From assembly GCA_031292305.1 (NCBI GenBank), contig JARLHJ010000037.1:1-11952 (forward strand): 11,952 nucleotides of DNA, given 5' to 3'. Below are positions 5,817 to 11,171 of this stretch, in pieces. The notes under the pieces are model-generated. The model made no database searches and was not told the DNA's origin. It worked only from the letters and a program-made list of their open reading frames with translations. The first letter of the stretch is position 1. Each line of letters begins with the position of its first letter. The stretch comes from Candidatus Babeliales bacterium. GTDB lineage: Bacteria > Babelota > Babeliae > Babelales > JABDEC01. The translations under genes and the position numbers were made by a program.

Positions 5817-6536
5817 TTAACTAGCTTCAGGGTATTCAAGATCTATCTCAAAAGGCTCAGTATCTAAAACAACGCAATAATCTTTAAATTGGGAAATATT
5901 TGAAGGTTTCTCTTCGTCAACAGGGTATCCAATCTGTTGTAAAATATCATGTTCTTCTTTTTGCTTATCTTGTGAATAATGTCGATAAATTTTGCATCCA
6001 TTTTCAAATTCAAAATCTGTATATTCTGCAATTACTATGCAAATTGGTAGTCTTTGAAAACAAATCGGAAGTTCTGTGAATTCATCTTTAAAAATATAAG
6101 GCATATAGGCATATTTAATTGGTGCTCGTACTATATTTTTACCTTTTTGATTTATTATTTCAGCAAATCTTATTCTTCCTGCATTGAACATTTCATTATG
6201 AGGGTATTTATTAATGCTTATTTTAAAAATATATTTACGTAATGAGGTGTGTCTGAACACATTAAAGTTAATAAAATCGAATCCTTCTTTGTGTATTAAT
6301 ATAGATCTTCCTTTTTCAGGATCTGTAAATGTGTAAATTTTCGATAAGTTTTCCATAACTTCAGGTCGATAGAAAATTCCATCTAATTGTTTTTTTAATA
6401 CATAAGGGACTTCTTTGGTTTTTAGGTATGCAAAAACTTTAGTAGTAATACCTGATATAGTTGATTCTGAGGATATTAAATTTAATGGAATAAAAAAGAA
6501 GGATAAGACAAGAAGTGATTTTTTATGATTTAACAT
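5817..6536 (-). CDS. Secreted kinase-like protein, array copy 1 (EEKPSN type, possible pseudokinase)
   Basis: 239 residues. Signal peptide at 1-24 (MLNHKK, hydrophobic run, ISSES). Family helix KVFAYLKTKEVP at 33-44. Then FKI with K105, E115 in EMFNAGRIRFAE, KYAYMPYIF (141-149), a doubled LPICFQR/LPICIV segment (156-168) shared only with copy 4, hinge-like IAEY, and the loop D207-E-E-K210-P-S-N213, ending at D225-T-E-P. K-P-S-N matches Ser/Thr kinase loops, but aligned on K and N the catalytic Asp position holds Glu (E208), with the Asp shifted by one; the copy may be inactive or altered. Its ATG directly abuts the stop of the upstream small membrane gene (TAAATG) and has no Shine-Dalgarno of its own, so it is probably translated by coupling. 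It is separated from copies 2-4 by 177 bp holding a new promoter. Confidence 0.78.
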   Translation of the reverse strand: MLNHKKSLLVLSFFFIPLNLISSESTISGITTKVFAYLKTKEVPYVLKKQLDGIFYRPEVMENLSKIYTFTDPEKGRSILIHKEGFDFINFNVFRHTSLRKYIFKISINKYPHNEMFNAGRIRFAEIINQKGKNIVRAPIKYAYMPYIFKDEFTELPICFQRLPICIVIAEYTDFEFENGCKIYRHYSQDKQKEEHDILQQIGYPVDEEKPSNISQFKDYCVVLDTEPFEIDLEYPEAS

Positions 6537-6803
6537 TTAATTATCTGTTTCTTGGTCTTGGATATAATAGCGGTATTTTGAAATAATATAATTAAGATAA
6601 ATCCATAGGATAATATGAATGAGATAGGGAGCTTTATAAAATATAGCAACATATTCCGATAAAAGAGCAGTTGAAACTATTATCACCACAAATTCTATCA
6701 TGCCAATTTGTCCTAAAACTAATCGACTTAAGATAATAAAATCTACAATATAGAGTATTGCGATTGGGATTAGCCAGAAGAGAATTATTAAGTTATGTGT
6801 CAT
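6537..6803 (-). CDS. Small membrane protein, unknown function
   Basis: 88 residues beginning THNLIILFWLIPIAILYIVD, with two or three hydrophobic segments and a charged tail (YRYYIQDQETDN). No family is recognised. The open frame continues upstream to 6974, but that extension is the translated complement of tRNA-Ser (it reads MAERSNAAVLKT...GSNPTLS, a familiar artefact), so the ATG at 6803 is the sensible start. No Shine-Dalgarno is seen. A promoter-like TTTACA-17-TATAAA ends 3 nt before the ATG, which would make the message nearly leaderless. The stop TAA is followed at once by the ATG of kinase-like copy 1, so the two are probably one unit; this protein could assist export or membrane placement of copy 1, but that is only context. 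Confidence 0.6.
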   Translation of the reverse strand: MTHNLIILFWLIPIAILYIVDFIILSRLVLGQIGMIEFVVIIVSTALLSEYVAIFYKAPYLIHIILWIYLNYIISKYRYYIQDQETDN

Positions 6804-6806
6804 GGG

Positions 6807-6835
6807 TTTATAAAAAATTAATATTTTTTTGTAAA
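6807..6835 (-). promoter_or_regulatory. Possible promoter for the small membrane protein and kinase-like copy 1
   Basis: On the minus strand TTTACA (6830-6835), 17 bp, TATAAA (6807-6812); each box matches consensus at 5 of 6. Transcription would begin at or beside the ATG at 6803, implying a leaderless message or use for copy 1 only. Chance occurrence in AT-rich DNA is possible. Confidence 0.42.
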
Positions 6836-6852
6836 TAGAAAATCTGTGAGAA

Positions 6853-6880
6853 CCATTTATTCGTGAAGCGAAAAAAATGG
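6853..6880 (-). repeat. Hairpin element fused to the 3' end of tRNA-Ser(UGA)
   Basis: A 28-nt imperfect palindrome: outer arms CCATTT/AAATGG (6853-6858, 6875-6880) and an inner TTCG-TGAAG-CGAA. The outer arm includes the encoded CCA of the tRNA (6878-6880), so mature tRNA end and hairpin overlap. The core TTCGTGAAGCGAA differs by one base from the reverse complement of 8204-8216. It may serve transcription ending or tRNA 3' processing. Confidence 0.55.
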
Positions 6881-6965
6881 AGGAGAGAGTGGGATTCGAA
6901 CCCACGAACCCTTTCAGGTTAACGGTTTTCAAGACCGCCGCATTCGACCGCTCTGCCATCTCTCC
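6878..6965 (-). tRNA. tRNA-Ser (anticodon UGA)
   Basis: 88 nt with encoded CCA. Acceptor stem GGAGAGA/TCTCTCC, anticodon stem GCGGT/ACCGT with loop CTTGAAA (anticodon TGA, reading UCN serine codons), a long variable arm (AACC-TGAAA-GGGTT region) typical of class II serine tRNA, and T arm GTGGG-TTCGAAT-CCCAC. The discriminator appears to be T rather than the usual G of serine tRNAs. It lies 49 bp after the truB stop on the same strand. Confidence 0.96.
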
Positions 6966-7014
6966 AGCGGTCATAATAGTTTATATTCAAAATTATGATA
7001 AATCAATAGCAATT

Positions 7015-7683
7015 TTAATCTAAAGATATAATGTCAGACTCTTTTATTAAGCATAACATGTTAAAGTCGATTGATTTATCAATGGTATAATCCCCAACAG
7101 CAGTGCGTATTAACCCTGTTAAATAGCCACCAGTATTGAGTTTATTGCCAATATCGCGTGCAAGTGTTCTTATGTAAGTTCCACGTCCACAATTAACTTT
7201 TATTTTTAATATAGGCCAATTGTAAGATAATATTTCAATATTATAAATTTTGATAATACGTGGCTGTATTTCAAAAGTTTCACCACGTAAGACTTTTTTA
7301 TAAGCGGGTTGTCCTTGTATTTTAATTGCAGAATATTTTGGTGGTATTTGGCTTATATCTCCAATAAAGTTTTTTATTACTTCGGTTATATCTTGCAAAG
7401 TAGGTATCTTGATCGCTTCAACCAAAGTTAATTTACCTTCAGCATCATCCGTTTCAGAAAATGCATTTAAATTAAGTTCAGCAATATATTCTTTATTCGT
7501 ATCCATTAAAGACTCTATTTTCTTAGTAGCTTTACCAATACATACTAAAAGTACGCCGGTTGCCAATGGGTCTAAAGTTCCAGCATGCCCGATTTTTTTA
7601 ATTCCCGTTAGCCTACGCAATATTCGTATAATATCCATTGAAGAATATGTTAATGGTTTATTGATTATTAAAAGTCCATTCAT
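7015..7683 (-). CDS. truB: tRNA pseudouridine(55) synthase
   Basis: 222 residues. It converts U55 in the T loop of tRNAs to pseudouridine. The start GLLIINKP is the family's N-terminal motif. GHAGTLDPLATGVL (32-45) carries the catalytic Asp D38. K64-E-Y66 is the conserved KEY motif, and CGRGTYIRTLARDIG near 165-179 is the third signature. E. coli TruB is 314 residues; this chain stops soon after the catalytic domain (TGGYLTGLIRT, then about 35 residues), so the C-terminal PUA domain is absent, as in some short bacterial TruB proteins. No clear Shine-Dalgarno precedes the ATG. In many bacteria truB follows rbfA/infB; here it stands between a hypothetical gene and a tRNA. Confidence 0.96.
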   Translation of the reverse strand: MNGLLIINKPLTYSSMDIIRILRRLTGIKKIGHAGTLDPLATGVLLVCIGKATKKIESLMDTNKEYIAELNLNAFSETDDAEGKLTLVEAIKIPTLQDITEVIKNFIGDISQIPPKYSAIKIQGQPAYKKVLRGETFEIQPRIIKIYNIEILSYNWPILKIKVNCGRGTYIRTLARDIGNKLNTGGYLTGLIRTAVGDYTIDKSIDFNMLCLIKESDIISLD

Positions 7684-7752
7684 AATTAGCTTTGCTTTTT
7701 TGATTTTAAGTTATATAAAATAAGTAAATTGTTAATTAATAAAAGGGCTGGT

Positions 7753-8190
7753 ATGAATTTTCTTATGCAAAAGTCAAAAATAGCCATCTTTCTTTTAAGT
7801 ATAATAAATTTACAAGTTTTTGGTATGGAGCATAGAGATCTTGAAAGTGGTCAGGCTTATGAATTACATAGAGAAAGTTCAAGACAAAGTATAAATGCGC
7901 CACAAATAAAGACTAAGAAAAAATGCAGAGAACGAATTACATGTCAAAATGTAACCCAGTTTTTAAACATTGCCTTAATCGTAGTGCTAATAGTTGCAGC
8001 ATATAAATTATCAGGACCAGTTCAAGATTTAATTGATAAAGTTAATACTGTATTTCCATTTATAAATGATTTAAAAAAGCTTTTGAGTAAGGTAGAAGCT
8101 GGTGAAGGTGTCCTAATATCCCTAGGTGAAACTGCTTTACAAGTAGGTGAAGAAATTATACAAGACTGTAAGCTTATTCCGCCTAAGTAA
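7753..8190 (+). CDS. Exported or membrane protein of unknown function
   Basis: 145 residues from the ATG at 7753, chosen because AAAAGGG lies 6-7 nt upstream; an earlier in-frame ATG at 7729 adds eight residues but has no ribosome site. Residues 1-24 look like a signal peptide (MNFLMQKSKI, hydrophobic run, QVFG). Residues 25-64 are polar and basic (KTKKKCRERITC). A strong transmembrane segment is at 70-86 (FLNIALIVVLIVAAYKL), followed by an amphipathic region with small residues and glycine (KVEAGEGVLISLGETALQVGEE). Three cysteines lie at 58, 64 and 139. No family is recognised. It diverges from truB across 69 bp. It could be a single-span envelope protein or an exported effector that inserts into a membrane. 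Confidence 0.66.
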   Translation: MNFLMQKSKIAIFLLSIINLQVFGMEHRDLESGQAYELHRESSRQSINAPQIKTKKKCRERITCQNVTQFLNIALIVVLIVAAYKLSGPVQDLIDKVNTVFPFINDLKKLLSKVEAGEGVLISLGETALQVGEEIIQDCKLIPPK

Positions 8191-8203
8191 ATCTATTTAA
8201 TCA

Positions 8204-8240
8204 TTCGTTTCACGAAGTATGGTGCACCGTAGCGGACTAT
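8204..8240. repeat. GC-rich palindromic element after the exported-protein gene
   Basis: TTCGT-TTC-ACGAA (8204-8216) forms a 5-bp hairpin, followed by the perfect 8-bp palindrome GGTGCACC (8221-8228) and GTAGCGGACT. The order CGAAG, GG, GTAGCG, GACT recurs at 10485-10518, and the first hairpin recurs (one mismatch, inverted) at 6860-6872. It stands out in base composition from the AT-rich surroundings. Confidence 0.5.
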
Positions 8241-8312
8241 TTTAGAACTATTTTATTTGAAAATATCAACTTGCCGGCTATTAAGCAAATGCTATTTGCC
8301 TAAAAAATAAAT

Positions 8313-8342
8313 AAAGCCTCTGATATTTCTATCAAAGGCTTT
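8313..8342 (-). terminator. Terminator of the WD40 operon
   Basis: 13-bp inverted repeat with one mismatch (8313-8325 / 8330-8342, AAAGCC...GGCTTT) around a 4-nt loop. On the minus strand it is followed by a T-rich run (TTTATTTATTTTTT). It lies 23 nt after the WD40 gene stop. The plus-strand tail is weaker, so service to the plus-strand gene ending at 8190 is possible but less likely. Confidence 0.8.
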
Positions 8343-8365
8343 ACTTGTATAATTGTATGCTTTAA

Positions 8366-9613
8366 TTAAACGTTATTTAATTTCCAGATTTTAGTTCCCT
8401 TATTCCCAGTAACAATAAACTTACTATCGTTACTTATTAATATTCCGGATGTATTATCTAAAATCTGGAGTAATCTACCAGTTTTTGCATCCCATATTTT
8501 TGAATTAATAACTGTACTTTCAAAATAACCTTCAATAAGTTTAGTATCTTTTTTTGTTGTTATAAACTTTGGGTAATCATGAGAATATGTAATAATAAAT
8601 TTATTATCAGTACTGATTAATGTTCCATATACTTTTTGATTATGAGGTAAAATATGTAATAATTTGCCTGTATTCATATCCCAAACTTTAGCGGTTTTGT
8701 CTTTAGACGTAGTAACTATAAATTTATGATCAGGACTTATGGTTATGGAAGTTATAGGATGGTTATTAAGAGGATTTAAAACGCGTAATAATTTGCCTGC
8801 GTTGATATCCCAAATTTTTACAATATTACTGATAACATTATGGGAAATAATATACTTGCTTTCAAAGCTTGTTTTAATAAATCCTTTATCTCTTATATCA
8901 TACACTAATTGGCCTGTATTGATATCAACAGCCTTAATAAAATATTCAAAACTAGGAGATTTAAGATATCCTTCTATAACAATAAATCTGCCATCATAAC
9001 TAATTTGAGAGCTTGTATCTAATAAATTAAAACAATGTAACAATCTTCCTGTAGTTATATCCCATATTTTAATAGTTCTATTTGATTCGGTAATAATAAA
9101 TTTATTATTTGGGCTTATTTTGACTTCATTATTATTATAATGTTCTAAAACATGTAATAACTTACCTGTTCTTAAATTCCAAATCTTAACATTCCCAGCA
9201 GTGTAGCAGTGAGTGATAATAAATTTATTATTCGAGCTTATTGGCCCCAAACAATCTTTAAGTTTTAATGTATTTAATAATTTACCTGTATTTAAATCCC
9301 AAGTCTTAACAATGTACGGAAGGAAGCATGACATAGTGGTAATAAATTGATTGTCGGTACTTATTTGTGCATTAGCATCTTTATGTTTTAAGCTATGTAA
9401 TACTTTACCTGAGTTAATATCTAATATTTTTATAAAATTTTGGTCCCTAATAACTAATTTATTAGATGAATTTAATAATAGGGGAATAGTATCAGATAAT
9501 ACCCATAACTTATTATATATAGGCTTTTTAGTTTCTTGTTTAGCAATGCCGAATATAGGCAATGAAATAAGGAAAGTTGTTGTTAAAATCCATAAAAATA
9601 TTTTTCTTTGCAT
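8366..9613 (-). CDS. Secreted WD40-repeat beta-propeller protein
   Basis: 415 residues. Signal peptide at 1-24 (MQRKIFLWIL, hydrophobic run, IFGIA). The rest is a string of WD40-type repeats: the motif [IVT]WD-x-x-TGKLL recurs at about 64, 104, 144, 183, 228, 267, 310 and 373, with a last half repeat IWKLNNV at 409-415. Spacing is 36-45 residues except for about 20 extra residues before the repeat at 373. Each unit also has the preceding strand pair IS-x-D-x-KFIIT. This predicts a closed propeller of about eight blades, used as a protein-binding platform. WD40 proteins with a Sec signal are unusual in bacteria and suggest action at the surface or in a host. AAGGTG overlapping the upstream gene's stop supports the start; 8 bp separates it from the coiled-coil gene, so the two are one operon. 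Confidence 0.92.
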   Translation of the reverse strand: MQRKIFLWILTTTFLISLPIFGIAKQETKKPIYNKLWVLSDTIPLLLNSSNKLVIRDQNFIKILDINSGKVLHSLKHKDANAQISTDNQFITTMSCFLPYIVKTWDLNTGKLLNTLKLKDCLGPISSNNKFIITHCYTAGNVKIWNLRTGKLLHVLEHYNNNEVKISPNNKFIITESNRTIKIWDITTGRLLHCFNLLDTSSQISYDGRFIVIEGYLKSPSFEYFIKAVDINTGQLVYDIRDKGFIKTSFESKYIISHNVISNIVKIWDINAGKLLRVLNPLNNHPITSITISPDHKFIVTTSKDKTAKVWDMNTGKLLHILPHNQKVYGTLISTDNKFIITYSHDYPKFITTKKDTKLIEGYFESTVINSKIWDAKTGRLLQILDNTSGILISNDSKFIVTGNKGTKIWKLNNV

Positions 9614-9621
9614 AATACACC

Positions 9622-10182
9622 TTATTTTATTTTGATCAAAATTGTTGTTTTATTAGTAGATATAAAGCTTTGTAATTCACTTAAATCTTCTAAAAGCATA
9701 TTGGCTTTATTTACAGATTCATTCATATCATGAATACCCAAATTTTCTTTCTTCTTGTTTTTATTTTTAATAATACGATTTAGATTATCTATATTGCCTT
9801 TTAGTTTTTTTGCTTGATTCTTTAAATCAGATAAAAATATATTTAATTTCGTTTTATTATTTATTTTTTTTTGAATCTTCAAGAAATTTGTGAAATCATT
9901 TAAGTCTTCTTGTTTTATTAATTCAAAAAGTTCATAATATTTTTCCAGTTTTTGAAATATATAAATATTACTTTCTAATAATTCTTTCTCCGTAGAGGCT
10001 CTACATAAAGAGTATAATCCGTAACATAAAACGGCACTTATACCGGTTATGAAACCTAAAGGAAATGCAATTATTGCAGTCAAACCTACAGCTGTACTTA
10101 CCGGGTCACCAGAACGTATTTGAGGGGTATGCCCAAAAAATAGGCAAATAACTAATAATTTAAGAAAAGTTTTTTTAAGCAT
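9622..10182 (-). CDS. Exported protein with membrane segment and coiled coil, unknown function
   Basis: 186 residues. Signal peptide or first membrane segment at 1-24 (MLKKTFLKLLVICLFFG...RSG). A second hydrophobic span at 29-60 (AVGLTAIIAFPLGFITGISAVLCYGL). From about 64 to 172 the chain is Lys/Glu/Leu/Asn-rich helix with heptad-like leucine and isoleucine spacing, probably coiled coil (LEKYYELFELIKQED, then a long Lys/Asn stretch to LLEDLSELQSF). No family is recognised. AGGGGA 5 nt before the ATG supports the start. It is first in a two-gene unit with the secreted WD40 protein, so the two may act together, for example as a membrane-anchored coiled-coil partner; this is context only. Confidence 0.78.
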   Translation of the reverse strand: MLKKTFLKLLVICLFFGHTPQIRSGDPVSTAVGLTAIIAFPLGFITGISAVLCYGLYSLCRASTEKELLESNIYIFQKLEKYYELFELIKQEDLNDFTNFLKIQKKINNKTKLNIFLSDLKNQAKKLKGNIDNLNRIIKNKNKKKENLGIHDMNESVNKANMLLEDLSELQSFISTNKTTILIKIK

Positions 10183-10247
10183 GTTTTCCCCTATAAAAGT
10201 AAACCTATTCTTAAATTAGAGTAATTAATTTTATAGAAAGCGCAAAA

Positions 10248-10263
10248 GCCCCCCACTATGGGC
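10248..10263 (-). terminator. Possible terminator upstream of the coiled-coil/WD40 operon
   Basis: GCCC...GGGC with an inner CCCACTATGGG gives a short GC-rich hairpin, flanked by AAAA on both sides of the plus strand, so the minus strand reads hairpin then TTTT. It could end transcription coming from the minus-strand tRNA genes before the operon at 10182. The stem is short and the tail only four T. Confidence 0.45.
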
Positions 10264-10342
10264 AAAAAATACTTCTTTAAGGGTGTTTTCACTGTTTTTT
10301 AGGGTAAAATAATTAAAAAACATTTTTCCAAGAGTTAACGAA

Positions 10343-10510
10343 ATGACTATTAACCGACAACGTAATATTTTGCATAGACTCCAAAGTTTATATAATCAGG
10401 CAATTGGTTCAAATAATTGTAAAGATTCTTGTCTGGAGTTAAAGGATTTTGTTAATGAATATAAAAATCCTATAAGAAAAATGGCGAAGCCAGGCGTAGC
10501 TACGCAGTAG
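10343..10510 (+). CDS. Small ORF of 55 codons, hypothetical
   Basis: An ATG at 10343 opens 55 codons to TAG at 10508, in a region otherwise without genes. The product is basic and helical-looking (MTINRQRNILHRLQSLYNQ, two cysteines at 26 and 30, then LELKDFVNEYKN). The first 46 residues have the base composition of neighbouring genes. The last nine (MAKPGVATQ) are encoded by the GC-rich palindromic repeat at 10482-10520, so the frame may be an older gene whose end was replaced by the repeat. Only a weak AAGAG precedes the ATG. It could be a real small protein, a gene remnant or chance. It is convergent with tRNA-Arg, 7 bp away. Confidence 0.4.
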   Translation: MTINRQRNILHRLQSLYNQAIGSNNCKDSCLELKDFVNEYKNPIRKMAKPGVATQ

Positions 10511-10520
10511 CGTAGACTGG
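10482..10520. repeat. GC-rich composite palindrome abutting tRNA-Arg
   Basis: Within 39 bp: hairpin TGGC-GAA-GCCA (10482-10492), perfect 12-bp palindrome GCGTAGCTACGC (10494-10505), a third GCGTAG (10510-10515) able to pair with the same CTACGC, and outer arms CCAG/CTGG (10490-10493, 10517-10520). The last arm contains the CCA of tRNA-Arg. On the minus strand TGGCTTCGCCA is followed by TTTTT, so the far end could act as the tRNA terminator. Confidence 0.68.
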
Positions 10521-10594
10521 TGCGCCCGGGAGGAGTCGAACCCCCAACCTACAGATCCGTAGTCTGTCGCTCTGTCCAATTGAGCTACAGGCGC
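10518..10594 (-). tRNA. tRNA-Arg (anticodon ACG)
   Basis: 77 nt with encoded CCA. Acceptor GCGCCTG/CGGGCGC (one G-U), D arm GCTCAATTGGACAGAGC, anticodon stem ACAGA/TCTGT with loop CTACGGA (anticodon ACG, normally edited to ICG by TadA, reading CGU/CGC/CGA), T arm with GGTTCGACTCC. It follows tRNA-Ser(GCU) by 95 bp on the same strand. Confidence 0.96.
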
Positions 10595-10689
10595 ATAATA
10601 AATTTAAGATTTTAAAGATAGTAAGATATTTAATATTTGTTCAGTTTTTATTTTACCCAAAAATATTAATTTTTTAAAGAATCAAAAAC

Positions 10690-10780
10690 TGGTGGAGAGA
10701 GAGGGATTCGAACCCTCGCGCCCCATTTCTAGGACTCTTGCTTAGCAGGCAAGCGCTTTTGACCACTCAGCCATCTCTCC
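10690..10780 (-). tRNA. tRNA-Ser (anticodon GCU)
   Basis: 91 nt with encoded CCA. Acceptor GGAGAGA/TCTCTCC, anticodon stem CTTGC/GCAAG with loop CTGCTAA (anticodon GCT, reading AGU/AGC), a long variable arm typical of class II serine tRNA, and T arm GAGGG-TTCGAAT-CCCTC. The acceptor stem is identical to that of tRNA-Ser(UGA) at 6878-6965, as expected for substrates of one seryl-tRNA synthetase. Confidence 0.96.
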
Positions 10781-10877
10781 ATTAAATATATCAAATTGCA
10801 TGTTTATTTCTAAATGATAGCCTTTTACTGTAAAAATGTAAAATTATAAAGATAAAAAAGTTTAATTTTAGGGTAAT

Positions 10878-11171
10878 ATGTTAATAATTGATCTAAAAGT
10901 AGTACCAAATTCAGGCAAACTAAAGGCTATTTTAGATAAAGCTGGCAAGTTAAAATGTTATCTTAAAAGCCCTCCAGAAAAAGGTTTGGCTAATGCAGAA
11001 TTGATTAAATTCTTTTCTAAAGCCTTATCAATATCCCAAAATGACATAGAAATAGTAGCAGGGGCTACAAGCAGGAATAAAAGATTAAAAATTGAAACTA
11101 ATTTAAATTTAGAGCAAGTGTTGGGTCTTTTTGATATTGAGCAACAAATTACCTTATTTGGGGTTAAATAA
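10878..11171 (+). CDS. DUF167 (YggU-like) family protein
   Basis: 97 residues, full length for DUF167. The first strand LIIDLKVVPNSGK (2-14), the central SPPEKGLANAELIKFFSKAL (31-50) with the conserved P-P-x-x-G-x-A-N, and IVAGATSRNKRLKI (59-72) with G-x-x-S-R-x-K are the family's three signatures. The fold is a small alpha/beta protein and its biochemical role is unknown. TTTTAGGGTAAT upstream gives AGGG 4-5 nt before the ATG. The stop shares one base with the ATG of the downstream gspF/pilC-like gene (TAATG), so translation of the two is coupled. DUF167 genes commonly sit beside unrelated genes, so the pairing need not mean shared function. Confidence 0.92.
   Translation: MLIIDLKVVPNSGKLKAILDKAGKLKCYLKSPPEKGLANAELIKFFSKALSISQNDIEIVAGATSRNKRLKIETNLNLEQVLGLFDIEQQITLFGVK

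Noticed and set aside
6804-6974. N-terminal extension of the small membrane protein reading MTAGEMAERSNAAVLKT and onward
   Set aside because: This stretch is the complement of tRNA-Ser(UGA) read as protein, a well-known annotation artefact. The gene starts at 6803.
7729-7752. Upstream ATG at 7729 for the exported protein gene
   Set aside because: No ribosome site precedes it and it would add a polar extension in front of the signal peptide; AAAAGGG favours 7753.
8220-8260. TGGTGCACCG stretch as a decayed tRNA 3' end
   Set aside because: Only the first few bases resemble the tRNA-Arg end; no T arm or anticodon arm can be traced. Treated as a palindromic element instead.
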